Source: Streptosporangium carneum
Lineage (GTDB): Bacteria; Actinomycetota; Actinomycetes; Streptosporangiales; Streptosporangiaceae
Direction of reading: 5' to 3'
Length of the DNA stretch: 64,000 nt
NCBI RefSeq assembly: GCF_027922005.1
Contig: NZ_BSEV01000002.1
Span: 558,001-622,000 of the forward strand
The translations under genes and the position numbers were made by a program. Positions 55,128 through 64,000 of the stretch are shown here, piece by piece. Numbering within the stretch: the first letter of the stretch is position 1; each line of letters begins with the position of its first letter. Under the pieces are notes generated by a model. It saw only the letters and a list, made by a program, of their open reading frames with translations, was not told where the DNA came from and made no database searches.

Positions 55128-55799
55128 TCAGGATTCGACGAGCCGCAACACACCGTAGTTGTAGCCCTGCCGGAGATACACGACGCTGGGCTGGCCGCTC
55201 TCCTTGTCGCGGAACAGGTAGAAGTCGTGCCCGACCAGTTCCATCTCCAGGAGTGCCTGGTCGATGGTCATCGGGTCGGCCTCGTGATACTTCTCACGGA
55301 CCACCAGCGGGCCGTCACCGTCCATCTTGATGGGGACGATGCTCTTGTCCTCGGAGTGATCTACGTCGGCGGCCCCTGCCGCGGTCTCGTGGACGGGTTC
55401 GAGGCGGACCTGCATGGCGTCGGCCTCGAACGTGTCGGCGAGCGCGGTCGCGGTGGCGGTGAGCTCTGCGACGGAAGGGGGACAGTGGTTGCCGTGGTGG
55501 ATCTTGCGCCGGTCGGCGAGGCGCCGGAGTCTTCCCTCGAGCTTCCCTAGCGCTATGTCGAGTGCGGCGAAACGGTCGTCCGCGGCGGCCTCCGCACGCA
55601 CGGCGGGACCTCGCGAGTGGATGGTGAGCTCGACCCGCTCACGCGGTCCGTTGATGCGCCCGTTGGTCTCCCTGGTCACCTCCACATCGACGCTGATGAG
55701 TTTGTGGTCCAGACGCTCGATCCTGGCCAGCTTGGTAGTCACGTGGTCTCGGAATCGGTCACTCACTCCGGTGTGCCGACCCTTGACGATGATTTCCAT
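55128..55799 (-). CDS. hpf: Ribosome hibernation promoting factor, long form
   Basis: A 223-residue long HPF. The N-terminal domain (MEIIVKGRHTGVSDRFRDHVTTKLARIERL to about 105) binds the 30S decoding site; a Glu/Ala-rich linker follows; the C-terminal domain IVPIKMDGDGPLVVREKYHEADPMTIDQALLEMELVGHDFYLFRDKESGQPSVVYLRQGYNYGVLRL dimerises ribosomes into 100S particles. GGGGGG stands about 5 nt before ATG 55799. It precedes the orphan response regulator by about 95 nt. Confidence 0.97.
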   Translation of the reverse strand: MEIIVKGRHTGVSDRFRDHVTTKLARIERLDHKLISVDVEVTRETNGRINGPRERVELTIHSRGPAVRAEAAADDRFAALDIALGKLEGRLRRLADRRKIHHGNHCPPSVAELTATATALADTFEADAMQVRLEPVHETAAGAADVDHSEDKSIVPIKMDGDGPLVVREKYHEADPMTIDQALLEMELVGHDFYLFRDKESGQPSVVYLRQGYNYGVLRLVES

Positions 55800-56319
55800 G
55801 CACAGCCCCCCTTCGAACCTCGACGGTGGTACAGCGGCACCCGCTCGGCCGACCTGGTCTTCGTCCCCACATCCGCCTGCTGAGGGTTTCGCAGCTCTTT
55901 GCCACTACATGCCCTTCTCTTCTGGCAAGGAACATCTGGCTCCTTGGGAAGGCAGGACTTACCTCTAAGCCGCACCGTGATCGATCGACGAAAAGTCGTC
56001 TTACGTGGACCGTTTAGCCTGCGGCTGGCATCGGCTAGCCAGGCCGGCCCCCCTGCGGGGGTCGGTCCGGCGCAACCACGGACCCGAGCGGGTGCCATGG
56101 CTCAGACGCTATCCGCATCCCGGCCGAATGTCAGCCTGGAGACGGGTCGAAGGATCACTTTGCGTGATCCTCACAAGATGTGTCAGGAGACGGGGAGCGC
56201 CTCTACGGCGGGACGATATCCCTATATATGAACGCTTCTCATATCCGTCGAGCAGCCGTAAAACCTCAATCAGGACAGGGAGGTGTGACCCCGCGGTGAC
56301 GGTTCTCCGCACCGCCCCC
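55800..56319. other. 520-bp gap between comF and hpf with a hairpin
   Basis: No gene is recognised. The minus strand near 55800-55950 should hold the hpf promoter. A hairpin AGGATCAC/GTGATCCT (56151-56158 and 56164-56171, 5-nt loop) and an AT-rich spot TATCCCTATATATG (56218-56231) lie between; either could mark the end of comF transcription or an hpf promoter. Confidence 0.45.
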
Positions 56320-57024
56320 TCACCCTGGGTGACCGTGGAGAATCCTGTCCCTTCGGCGTGTCGCGGCGATCGTGGCGGCGAGCGGGACCGTCACGCCCGC
56401 CGCCCTGAGCGCCCTGGCGGCCTCGGCCAGCGTCGCCCCCGTGGTGACGATGTCGTCGACCAGCACAACCACCCCTGGGTCGTCCCAGGATCCCGGCACA
56501 GCGCCGTTCCGGTCGGCCGCAACCCTGAATGCCCCGGCGAGATTCTCGCCTCTCTGGAGCGAGCTCAGCCCCGCCTGATCGGCGACACGGCGGCGGTGGA
56601 GGAGCATCCTGTCCACCGTCGCGGGCCATCCGGCGGCCCGGAGATAGGCGGCCGCCAGCTCCGCGAGGCGGTTCACCGGGTCGTGCCCGCGGTGCCTGCG
56701 CGCCGGGCGCGCGCTCGGCACGGGGACGAGGGTGACCGCCGTGCTCCCCGCGGCGGCCGCGACGGTGAGCGCCAGCGCCCCGGCCAGCGGATGGGCCAGG
56801 GCCGTACGGCCCCGCTCCTTGTAGGCGACGATCGCCCGGCGCGCGACGCTCGCGTAGGCGGTCGCCGACCAGCACTCGGGCAGGTCCGGCGGGGACGGAT
56901 CGGGCATCCTGCGCTCGGGCTCCCCGTGGAGCTCCGCCGCGCACCGGGAGCAGACGAGGGCGCCCGGCGCGTCGCATCCGGCGCAGCGGGACGGCAGGAC
57001 CAGGTCGAGCAGAGCTGTCGGCAC
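56320..57024 (-). CDS. comF: ComF-family phosphoribosyltransferase-like protein
   Basis: A 234-residue ComF homologue. The N-terminal zinc ribbon is LPSRCAGCDAPGALVCSRCAAEL; the C-terminal type I phosphoribosyltransferase fold ends in VVVLVDDIVTTGATLAEAARAL, the PRPP-binding loop. The family is needed for DNA uptake in competent bacteria but occurs widely without known competence. GTG 57024 is chosen because PTALLDLVLPSRCAGC is the usual start; 19 more upstream codons are open. It follows lpqB by about 100 nt on the same strand. Confidence 0.9.
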   Translation of the reverse strand: MPTALLDLVLPSRCAGCDAPGALVCSRCAAELHGEPERRMPDPSPPDLPECWSATAYASVARRAIVAYKERGRTALAHPLAGALALTVAAAAGSTAVTLVPVPSARPARRHRGHDPVNRLAELAAAYLRAAGWPATVDRMLLHRRRVADQAGLSSLQRGENLAGAFRVAADRNGAVPGSWDDPGVVVLVDDIVTTGATLAEAARALRAAGVTVPLAATIAATRRRDRILHGHPG

Positions 57025-57124
57025 AGGTCCACGGTGCCAGCAGCCACCGACAAACAGCCCTGCGGACAACCCGGCGGGCAACCCGGCGACCCGGCCGGCG
57101 CCCCCGCCGGGGTCCGGCCGGGGC

Positions 57125-58879
57125 TCAGCCCAGCGGGTAGGCCGGCATGGAGGGGCCGTCGTCGGCGAAGTCCGTGGACCCGTTCTCGTTCTTGACGAAG
57201 GGCTCCCACTTGGCGGAGGTCCAGTGAAGGATCTGCTGCTTGCCCTCGTCGTCCGTGGCCCCCGCCAGCAGCGAGCCGTTCAGGGCGGTGATGTTCTGGA
57301 TGCGGGAGTCGGAGGCCAGCGACTTGGCCTCGTCGGTGAGCGAGGCCTCGAGCAGGTCGGACTTGCCGGTCAGGACGTAGAGGGTCTTGCCGTCCTTCCA
57401 GGCGATGTCCCTGATCGTCTGCTTGTCCTCCGTGGGCACGACCACCTGGAGGTTGGCGATGCGGGTCTCGTTCCCCTGGCCGATCACCGTGCCGATCTTG
57501 ACCTGCTCGCCGAGCCCGTCCCTGACGACGACCGCGACGTGCACCCCGTCCCGTGCGACCTTGAGCGAGCTGACGTAGACCGTGTCCAGGTCGGGGGCGG
57601 AGACCGGGTGGCGCTGCCCGTTGCGGAGCCGCATGACCTTCGAGGTGTGGTCGTTGAGCCGGTCGACCGTCCACAGCGTCTGGTAGCGGTCCCAGCACGG
57701 CGGCGCGAGGGACTCCCCGGTGACCCACTGCTGCCAGTCGCCGCCCGTGGTGAGCGACGCGACGGAGACGCCCTTGCCGTTCTTCGACAGCGCCGCCACC
57801 TGCGCGTGGGCGCTGATCGCCGGGTGGGTCCTGACGGCGTCCTTCTTGCCCGCCGCGCCGAGCACGGGCTGGCCGGTGTTCTCCTTGCCCAGCAGCCACA
57901 GCGCGTCGTCCGCCACGTAGTACGGAGGGATCTCCCCGGGGGCGATCCAGGGGTCGAACGCCGCCTGCTCCTGGGCGTCGACCGTGAGCGGGCTGTCGGT
58001 GTAGTACGGCTCGCCCCCCACCCTGACCTCGAAGTCCCAGCCGCCCTTGGTGAGCCCGGCGAGCGTCGCGGCGAGCTGGGCCGACATCGGCTCGACGAGC
58101 TCGGGGGCGACCCGCCTGGTCAGGTCGACGACGACGCGGTTGTCCTCGGTGGTGACGTCGATGAGCTCGGTGCCGTCGAAGGCGGAGCTCACCGCGCCCT
58201 TGAGCGAGCTGCTCGGCCCCTGGAGCAGCCGCCCGACCGTCGTCTTCGCGAAGTTGGAGGTGGGGTCGATCGGCACCCTGACCTGGTCGGCCACCAGGCC
58301 CTTGCGTTCCGCGTCGAGGAAGTACAGGTCGGCCTTGAGGTAGGCGCGTTCCGCGTCGGCCTCGGACAGCAGCAGGCCGGGCGGCGCGCTGTCGATCCGC
58401 CAGCCGTTCGGCTGCTTGACGAGGACGAAGGGCTCGTTCAGCGGGCCGCCGCTGGGCCGGTAGCGGCCGTCCTTGTCGATGAGCGCCGTGACGGTGCCCT
58501 TCAGCGTCACCCGGGTGTCCTTCTCCCCCGCCTGCAGGGCGGGGAGCTCGGTCTGCCGGTAGACCGTCACCCCGCTCCGCGGGTCCCACGTCCTGGCGAA
58601 GGCGTCGGTGAGGTACTGGCGCGCCACCTCGCGCCTGGGGTCGTCGACGCTCGCCATGGCGGCCCTGAACCCGCTGACGACCTGCTGGGCCGACCAGTCG
58701 GGGTTGGGCGGCACGGCGATCACCCGGGCGTACGGGTCGCCGAGCGGGTTGCCCTTGCTCGTGTTCTCTCCGACGATGGACCTGCCGCCGATGGGTATGA
58801 CGGAGCACGCCGCCGACCCGCAGGCCAGCGCGACCATCAGGGCCGCGGCGCTCGCGCGCCTTCCCGCCCTAGTCCGCAT
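57125..58879 (-). CDS. lpqB: Lipoprotein LpqB, MtrAB accessory
   Basis: A 584-residue lipoprotein with Cys25 after ACGSAAC. It has a GerMN domain (about 50-300, AFARTWDPRSGV and LLQGPSSSLKGAVSSAF) and a C-terminal beta-propeller-like part with repeated bladed segments. In mycobacteria LpqB binds the extracellular part of MtrB and modulates MtrA phosphorylation. Its start overlaps the mtrB stop by 11 nt, so it is translationally coupled with mtrB in the order mtrA-mtrB-lpqB. Confidence 0.95.
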   Translation of the reverse strand: MRTRAGRRASAAALMVALACGSAACSVIPIGGRSIVGENTSKGNPLGDPYARVIAVPPNPDWSAQQVVSGFRAAMASVDDPRREVARQYLTDAFARTWDPRSGVTVYRQTELPALQAGEKDTRVTLKGTVTALIDKDGRYRPSGGPLNEPFVLVKQPNGWRIDSAPPGLLLSEADAERAYLKADLYFLDAERKGLVADQVRVPIDPTSNFAKTTVGRLLQGPSSSLKGAVSSAFDGTELIDVTTEDNRVVVDLTRRVAPELVEPMSAQLAATLAGLTKGGWDFEVRVGGEPYYTDSPLTVDAQEQAAFDPWIAPGEIPPYYVADDALWLLGKENTGQPVLGAAGKKDAVRTHPAISAHAQVAALSKNGKGVSVASLTTGGDWQQWVTGESLAPPCWDRYQTLWTVDRLNDHTSKVMRLRNGQRHPVSAPDLDTVYVSSLKVARDGVHVAVVVRDGLGEQVKIGTVIGQGNETRIANLQVVVPTEDKQTIRDIAWKDGKTLYVLTGKSDLLEASLTDEAKSLASDSRIQNITALNGSLLAGATDDEGKQQILHWTSAKWEPFVKNENGSTDFADDGPSMPAYPLG

Positions 58880-60602
58880 CGCGTCCTCCGTCGGCCGCCG
58901 CCGGTGACAGCACGGGCGTCATGTGTCCCCGCCACGTGCGGCGCATCTCCACCTCCGGCGGGACGAGCGGCAGCGGCGAGCCCCGCAGCGGCGCCCCCGC
59001 GGCCCTGGGCAGCGAGAGCCTGAACTGCGAGCCCTCCCCGTGCGCGCCCCACGCCTGGAGCCAACCGCCGTGCAGCATCGCGTCCTCTCGGGAGATCGCC
59101 AGCCCAAGTCCCGTGCCGCCGATCGTCCGCGCGCGGGAGGGGTCGGCCCGCCAGAACCGGTCGAAGACCATGTTCTCCTCCCCCGGTTTCAGGCCGACGC
59201 CGTGGTCCCGCACGGCCACCGCGACCGCGTCGCGGTCCGCGCCGACGGAGACGACGATGTCGCGGCCCTCGCCGTGCTCGATCGCGTTGAACAGCAGGTT
59301 CCGCAGGATGCGCTCGACCCTGCGGCTGTCCATCTCCGCCATGCACGGCTCGCCGGGAAGGCGCAGGTCGAAGCGGGTCGAGTGGCGCTCGGCCAGCGCC
59401 TCCGAGTCGGCGACCGCGCGCAGCACGACGTCCCTGACGTCGACCGGCTCGACGTCCAGCTCCGCCGCGCCCGCGTCGTAGCGGCTGATCTCCAGCAGGT
59501 CGGCGAGCATCGACTCGAACCGGTTGAGCTGGTTCTGCATCAGCTCGGCCGAGCGCGCCGCCATGGGGTCGAAGTCCTCGCGGGCGTCGTAGAGCAGGTC
59601 GGCGGCCATCCGCACGGTGGTCAGCGGGGTGCGAAGCTCGTGTGAGACGTCGGAGACGAACTGCCTCTGCACGTGGGAGAGCTCCTCCAGCTGGTGGATC
59701 TTCAGGGCCAGGGTCGTGGCCATCTCGTTGAACGAGGCGGCCAGGCGGGCCAGGTCGTCCTCCCCCCTGACCTTCAGCCGCTCGTCCAGGTGCCCCGAGG
59801 CGAGCCGCTCCGCGGCCTGGCGGGCCAGCCGCACCGGGGTGACGACCTGACGGGTGACCAGCGAGGAGATGGCCGCCAGCAGCAGCACGAGCGCGGCGCC
59901 GACGAGGATGAGCATCTGCCTGACCGAGGTGAGGTTCTTCTCCTCCTCCTCGAGCGGGATCAGGTGGTAGATCTCGTATCCGTCGTCCAGCCCGGTCCCG
60001 TACGTGTCGAGGCGGGTGCCGATCACCAGTCCCGGCACCGTCTGCGGCCTGTCCTTGTAACGCAGGTTCCAGTACTGGGTGCTGTCCTCGTCCGCCGGCT
60101 TCCTCAGCACGTCCTCGCGCAGCTTCTGCGGGATGCTCGTCTCGTCGATGTTCGTGGTGGCGTAGAACTCCCCGGGCAGGTTCTCGTTACGGATGACCAC
60201 CGAGTATCTGACCGCGGGCCCCGCCCGTCCCGCGAGCGAAGCGAGCGCCGCGAGCGGGTTGTCCTCGCCCCGCCCGGCTCCCTGCCCCGGGTCGGCGGAC
60301 TGCTTGGAGGCGTCGCCGTCATGCTGGTTCAGGGAGACGAGCACCGCCTTGCGGTCGGCCTGCGCCTCACTCCTGGCCGCGCGGTCCCTGGCCCCGAGGA
60401 TGGTCGTACTGATCGACTGCATGAGGAAGACGCCGAGCACGGCGACCACGACGATGGAGATGACCATCGTGCTGGTGACCACGCGCAGCTGCAGGGAACG
60501 CCGCCAGACCCTGCGCACGCCGCCGACGGCGCGCCGGGCCCGCCGCCGGATCCCCCGCATCACCTGCGAGAGGGTACGACGGCGCTTCTTCGGTGTAGGC
60601 AT
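58869..60602 (-). CDS. mtrB: Sensor histidine kinase MtrB
   Basis: A 577-residue membrane kinase: basic N-terminus RRTLSQVMRGIRRRARR, first span at about 39-61, an extracellular domain, a second span, HAMP (about 240-290), the H-box FVSDVSHELRTPLTTVRMA and HATPase boxes NLLFNAIEHG, DHGVGLKPGE and GGTGLGLAISRE. It phosphorylates MtrA and controls cell-wall and division genes. It follows mtrA by 25 nt and overlaps lpqB. Confidence 0.97.
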   Translation of the reverse strand: MPTPKKRRRTLSQVMRGIRRRARRAVGGVRRVWRRSLQLRVVTSTMVISIVVVAVLGVFLMQSISTTILGARDRAARSEAQADRKAVLVSLNQHDGDASKQSADPGQGAGRGEDNPLAALASLAGRAGPAVRYSVVIRNENLPGEFYATTNIDETSIPQKLREDVLRKPADEDSTQYWNLRYKDRPQTVPGLVIGTRLDTYGTGLDDGYEIYHLIPLEEEEKNLTSVRQMLILVGAALVLLLAAISSLVTRQVVTPVRLARQAAERLASGHLDERLKVRGEDDLARLAASFNEMATTLALKIHQLEELSHVQRQFVSDVSHELRTPLTTVRMAADLLYDAREDFDPMAARSAELMQNQLNRFESMLADLLEISRYDAGAAELDVEPVDVRDVVLRAVADSEALAERHSTRFDLRLPGEPCMAEMDSRRVERILRNLLFNAIEHGEGRDIVVSVGADRDAVAVAVRDHGVGLKPGEENMVFDRFWRADPSRARTIGGTGLGLAISREDAMLHGGWLQAWGAHGEGSQFRLSLPRAAGAPLRGSPLPLVPPEVEMRRTWRGHMTPVLSPAAADGGRDAD

Positions 60603-60627
60603 GTCGAGGTCCCGGGGGCCCGCAGGC

Positions 60628-61305
60628 TCAGGCCGGGCCGGCCTTGTAGCCGACTCCGCGAACGGTCACCACGATCTCGGGGTGTTCGGGATCCTTTTCG
60701 ATCTTGGCGCGGAGACGCTGGACGTGCACGTTGACCAGGCGGGTGTCGGCCGCGTGGCGGTACCCCCAGACCTGCTCGAGCAGCACCTCCCGGGTGAAGA
60801 CCTGGCGCGGCTTGCGGGCGAGGGCGACCAGCAGGTCGAACTCCAGCGGGGTGAGGTTGATGGTCTCCTCCTCCCGCTTGACCGAGTGGCCCGCCACGTC
60901 GATGGTGATGTCGCCGATCTGCAGGATCTCCGGGGTCGGCTCGTCCGTGCGGCGCAGCCGCGCGCGGACGCGGGCCACGAGCTCCTTGGGCTTGAAGGGC
61001 TTGACGATGTAGTCGTCGGCTCCGGACTCGAGGCCGAGCACCACGTCGATGGTGTCGCTCTTGGCCGTCAGCATGACGATCGGCACGCCGGACTCGGCGC
61101 GGATGCGGCGGCACACGTCGATGCCGTCGGCGCCGGGCAGCATCAGGTCGAGCAGCACCAGGTCCGGGCGGGTGTCACGGAACGCGTCAAGTGCCTTGTC
61201 CCCATCGGAGACGAAGGAAGGCTCGAAGCCCTCCCCGCGTAGCACGATGCCGAGCATCTCGGCGAGAGCGGCGTCGTCGTCGACGACCAGCACGCGTCCT
61301 TTCAT
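60628..61305 (-). CDS. mtrA: Response regulator MtrA
   Basis: A 225-residue OmpR-family regulator. The receiver domain MKGRVLVVDDDAALAEML has the phospho-Asp in LVLLDLMLPGADG and Lys in YIVKPFKPKEL; the winged helix is INLTPLEFDLLVALARKPRQVFTREVLLEQVWGYRHAADTRLVNVHVQRLRAKI. It is essential in mycobacteria and represses or activates cell division and peptidoglycan genes. It is the first gene of mtrA-mtrB-lpqB-comF and is divergent from the membrane protein operon. Confidence 0.98.
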   Translation of the reverse strand: MKGRVLVVDDDAALAEMLGIVLRGEGFEPSFVSDGDKALDAFRDTRPDLVLLDLMLPGADGIDVCRRIRAESGVPIVMLTAKSDTIDVVLGLESGADDYIVKPFKPKELVARVRARLRRTDEPTPEILQIGDITIDVAGHSVKREEETINLTPLEFDLLVALARKPRQVFTREVLLEQVWGYRHAADTRLVNVHVQRLRAKIEKDPEHPEIVVTVRGVGYKAGPA

Positions 61306-61647
61306 GGCCCCTCATTCGTTTTACGCAGTTTGGGAGTTTTTGGGGTAAACGGCACGGCTGTCGAAGATTACCCTCGTCGAGCCACCGGATGACACAGCCC
61401 GACCACCGGACATCCGAATGCCGAATTTTAGGCGCACACGACGTAAAGCGAGTAGTAGCACCCCCGCGCGTCCACATCCGGCCCCGGCGACTGCGGACGC
61501 CAAGCGGAGGTGGTCGCGTTCCCAGTCTGAGGTAAACGACGGCGTCTCGGCCATCCCTCGGGCATCTCCGTCGGTCTCGCCGCGACGAAACCTCGACGTG
61601 ATCTCCCGATCAGCGCAACCGGTGTGTCCACATGTCAGGATTGGGAT
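61306..61647. other. Divergent promoter region between mtrA and the membrane/DUF4129 operon
   Basis: A 342-bp non-coding gap. Near mtrA it holds CGTTTTACG (61317-61325) and GTAAACG (61345-61351), an imperfect inverted pair around an unusually T- and G-rich stretch, possibly for autoregulation. The remainder holds a C/G-rich region with no recognisable gene. Confidence 0.4.
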
Positions 61648-63000
61648 ATGTCAGACGGTCACGGCTCCACTCCCGACACGCCACCCGGCTGGGCGTCCAA
61701 CCAACCGCCGCCGTACGGCGACGTCCAGGGGTCGCCGTGGGCCGCGCCCGGCCCCGGCCCCGACGCGCCGTCACCGTCCCAGCCTCCTCCGCCGTACGGC
61801 TCGCAGGGCGCGCCGCCGTACCAGGGGCCCCCGCACGCCCCCCACGGCCAGCCCCAGTACGGCGGCCAGCCCCAGCACGGGCCGCAGTACGGGCCCCAGT
61901 ACGGGCCCCAGTACGGCCAGCCGCCCTACGGCCACCGCCCGCCGCCCACCGCGCTGCGGCCCGGGATCATCCCGCTGCGCCCGCTCGGACTCGGCGACAT
62001 CATCGACGGCTCGATCAAACTGATCCGCTCGAACCCCAAGGCCGTCCTGGGCCTGTCGGCGATCGCCGCCGCGCTGAGCGCCATCCCGGTGGCGATCGGC
62101 CAGGCGTTGGTGCTGGGCAGGCTCGGCCAGAGCCTGGAGAGCGGGGAGGACCCGATCGCCGGCTCCGCCCAGACCGACTACGTCGGCCAGTACGCGGGCC
62201 CCTTCACCTCCTACGCCGTGCAGTTCGTCGTGGTGACCCTGCTCAGCGGCGTGCTGACCCGGATCCTCGGCCGCGCCGTCTTCGGCGGCAAGATAACGGC
62301 GGGCGAGGCCTGGCGGCTGACCAGGGGCCGGGTGCCCACGCTGTTCGGGGTGGTGGCCCTCGAGGCGCTGATCGTGGTGATCCCGATCGGCATCGTGTTC
62401 GGGCTGATCTACCTGGTGGCGCTGGCGTCGAGCGACGGCGCGACGGTCGGCGTGCTGGCCCTGCTGGCGACACTGGCCGTCATCGCCTACGCCGCGTTCC
62501 TCACCACGCGCCTGGTGCTCGCCGCGCCCGCCGCGGTGCTGGAGCGCACCGGCGTCCTCGCCTCCCTGAGCAGGTCGTGGCAGCTGACGCGCGGCAGCTT
62601 CTGGCGGGCGTTCGGCATCCTGCTGCTCACCGGGATCATCGCGAGCCTGGTGGCCATGGTGATCTCCCTCCCCTTCACCTTCGCGGGGGCCTTCGCGGGC
62701 ATCTTCGGCCAGGGAGGCACGCGCGCGCAGATCATCGCCGCGGTCCTGATCGCGATCGGCGGCACCATCGGGTCGATGATCACCTTCCCGTTCCAGGCGG
62801 GGGTCTCCGGTCTGCTCTACGCCGACCGCAGGATGCGCGCGGAGGCCTTCGACCTGGTGCTGCAGACCGCGGCGATCGAGCAGCAGCGCCAGGGGTGGGT
62901 GCACGCGTCCGCCGACGACCTGTGGACCCCCTCCGCCACCCCGGGCGGCTCAGGGCAGCCGGGCCAGCCGGGGCAGGGAGCTCCGTGGTCCGGTCACTGA
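61648..63000 (+). CDS. Multispan membrane protein with Pro/Gln/Tyr/Gly-rich N-terminal tail
   Basis: A 450-residue protein. The N-terminal 100 residues are cytoplasmic and disordered, with repeats QYGPQYGPQYGQPPYGH. From about residue 105, PLRPLGLGDIIDGSIKLIRSNPKAVLGLSAIAAAL is the family start for the glycerophosphodiester phosphodiesterase-like membrane domain proteins of actinomycetes, followed by about six spans. ATG 61648 follows AGGATTGGGAT. It is divergent from mtrA, and the next gene begins inside its last codons (16-nt overlap), indicating an operon. Function unknown. Confidence 0.85.
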   Translation: MSDGHGSTPDTPPGWASNQPPPYGDVQGSPWAAPGPGPDAPSPSQPPPPYGSQGAPPYQGPPHAPHGQPQYGGQPQHGPQYGPQYGPQYGQPPYGHRPPPTALRPGIIPLRPLGLGDIIDGSIKLIRSNPKAVLGLSAIAAALSAIPVAIGQALVLGRLGQSLESGEDPIAGSAQTDYVGQYAGPFTSYAVQFVVVTLLSGVLTRILGRAVFGGKITAGEAWRLTRGRVPTLFGVVALEALIVVIPIGIVFGLIYLVALASSDGATVGVLALLATLAVIAYAAFLTTRLVLAAPAAVLERTGVLASLSRSWQLTRGSFWRAFGILLLTGIIASLVAMVISLPFTFAGAFAGIFGQGGTRAQIIAAVLIAIGGTIGSMITFPFQAGVSGLLYADRRMRAEAFDLVLQTAAIEQQRQGWVHASADDLWTPSATPGGSGQPGQPGQGAPWSGH

Positions 63001-63647
63001 CGGCCCAGGCGGCCCCGCTCCTCACGGTCCCGATCGACATCGACCGCGGCACGGCGAGCAGTGAGGCGGCCCAGGAGCTGCTCAAGCCGGAGTACGCCGG
63101 GGAGACCCTGATCGACCGCGTCATGCGGGGCGTGAACCAGTTCGTCGGCGACCTGCTCGACCAGGAGTCCGTAGGCGTCGTCGGCAGCGTGGCCGCGCGG
63201 ATCGTCCTCGTCGCGATCGTCGTCGCCGCCGCCGTCGCGCTGACCATGGTCGCGCGCAGGACCACCCGGAGCGGCGCCGCCCGACGGGAGGGCGTCTTCG
63301 GGGACGGCCGCCGCACCGCGGCCGAGCACCGCGACGCCGCCGAGCGGCTCGCCGCGCGGGAACAGTGGGCCGAGGCCATCCGCGAACGGCTCAGGGCCGT
63401 CGCCAGGGACCTGGAGGACCGCGTCATCGTCGACTCGACGCCCGGCCGTACCGCGGGGGAGCTCGCCGCGGAGGCCGGGCGCGCGCTGCCCGGCTTCGCG
63501 GCGGACCTGGCCACGGCGGCCAGGGTGTTCGACGACGTGACCTACGGCGAGGCGCCGGGCACCGCCGCCTCGTACGGGATCCTGCGCGACCTGGACGAAC
63601 GCCTGCGCACCGCCCGCCCCGCCCTCGCCTCGCGGGCGGCCTCGTGA
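62985..63647 (+). CDS. DUF4129 domain membrane protein
   Basis: A 220-residue protein. GTG 62985, with AGGGAG four bases upstream, lies inside the end of the preceding gene. A single membrane span is at about 63-85 (IVLVAIVVAAAVALTMV). The cytoplasmic C-terminal DUF4129 domain has HRDAAERLAAREQWAEAIRERLRAVARDLEDRVIVDSTPGRTAGELAAEAGRAL and ends FDDVTYGEAPGTAASY. In actinomycetes such genes sit with DUF4350 and MoxR AAA-ATPase genes; the role of the complex is not known. Confidence 0.88.
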   Translation: MVRSLTAQAAPLLTVPIDIDRGTASSEAAQELLKPEYAGETLIDRVMRGVNQFVGDLLDQESVGVVGSVAARIVLVAIVVAAAVALTMVARRTTRSGAARREGVFGDGRRTAAEHRDAAERLAAREQWAEAIRERLRAVARDLEDRVIVDSTPGRTAGELAAEAGRALPGFAADLATAARVFDDVTYGEAPGTAASYGILRDLDERLRTARPALASRAAS

Positions 63648-63771
63648 AGCCCGCGACCTGCCACGCGAAGCCCGCGGACCGTTGTGAGGACGGCTCCCCG
63701 GTGACACCTCGTTCGCGTCCGCGGCGCGGTCGCGCCGTGCGCCTCGCCCAGACCTCGGGGACGGCCCCGTC

Positions 63772-64000
63772 ATGAGCCTCGGAACCGTCAGGGGAGCGGG
63801 TCTGGCGCCCGCGGCCGAGGCCCGGACCGGGCCGACCTCGACGTCGCCGACCGCGAGGAGCCTGTGGCGCGGCGGCAGGGGCGCCCTCCTCGTCGCGCTC
63901 GTCGTGGTCCTCGTGGCCGTCGGCGGCGTGCTGCTCACCGGAGGCTCGGGCGGGGGCAGACCGCTCGACCCCGCGGACACCTCGCTGTCGGGCGGCAGGG
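63772..64000 (+). CDS. DUF4350 domain membrane protein, 5' part (cut by window end)
   Basis: The frame is open from ATG 63772 to the window edge (76 residues visible). It begins with a low-complexity segment, then LWRGGRGALLVALVVVLVAVGGVLLTGG as one membrane span, followed by GRPLDPADTSLSGG, which is how actinobacterial DUF4350 proteins begin after their anchor. It follows the DUF4129 gene by 124 bp on the same strand. The truncation is due to the window, not the genome. Confidence 0.72.
   Translation, partial: MSLGTVRGAGLAPAAEARTGPTSTSPTARSLWRGGRGALLVALVVVLVAVGGVLLTGGSGGGRPLDPADTSLSGGR

Overview
The window is chromosomal DNA of a high-GC actinomycete. The very GC-rich codon use, the long-form NAD-glutamate dehydrogenase, MtrAB-LpqB, a CtpI-like P-type ATPase, a DasR-like regulator and the tmRNA tag ending in ALAA all fit Streptosporangiales or a related filamentous group. 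The species cannot be fixed from the sequence. I see no insertion sequence, prophage, CRISPR array or conventional tRNA. Most of the window is core or near-core chromosome, with one repeat-rich accessory stretch at about 20-39 kb.

Region by region. (1) 1-9.7 kb: the end of an HtrA-type protease, a PEP mutase/isocitrate lyase family enzyme, then ssrA (tmRNA), a penicillin-binding-protein homologue lacking all three catalytic motifs, smpB, ftsX, ftsE, a tiny zinc-ribbon membrane protein, prfB and a lipoprotein. (2) 9.7-17 kb: a 1626-residue NAD-glutamate dehydrogenase, a 0.95-kb stretch without a recognisable gene, and a Tat-exported FAD oxidase. (3) 17-27.6 kb: a NarL-type two-component pair, a membrane protein, an acetyltransferase, acetoacetate-CoA ligase, a class A beta-lactamase-like hydrolase, a LysR regulator and a divergent, catalytically intact PBP. 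(4) 27.7-38.3 kb: three HAD-family proteins, a small hypothetical, an acyl-CoA dehydrogenase, and a likely transcription unit of a basic repeat protein, a giant P-type ATPase with a degenerate N-terminal copy, and a 41-residue hydrophobic peptide. Several short tandem repeats lie between these genes.

(5) 38.4-48.3 kb is a self-contained sugar phosphotransferase locus. On the minus strand run an SIS-domain sugar-phosphate enzyme, EIIB, EIIA, a HAD phosphatase, HPr and EI, followed by a NagZ-type glycosidase. On the plus strand run a DasR-like GntR regulator and two EIIC permeases. Two perfect 22-bp palindromes built on the TGGTCTAG/GGTCTAGACC theme are probable operators. The set could carry phosphate from PEP through EI, HPr, EIIA and EIIB to an imported sugar, probably N-acetylglucosamine, which the glycosidase could supply.

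(6) 48.5-64 kb: the conserved actinobacterial block of an Rv3235-family protein, secA, small membrane protein, YcaQ-type glycosylase, orphan response regulator, hpf, comF, lpqB-mtrB-mtrA, and the divergent membrane/DUF4129/DUF4350 operon that runs off the end.

The observations most worth following are the catalytically dead PBP next to smpB set against its intact paralogue, the ATPase with a fossil second ATPase at its N-terminus, the PTS locus with its palindromes, a HAD protein that probably starts at ATT and lacks the nucleophilic aspartate, and the number of short tandem repeats both between genes and inside coding linkers.
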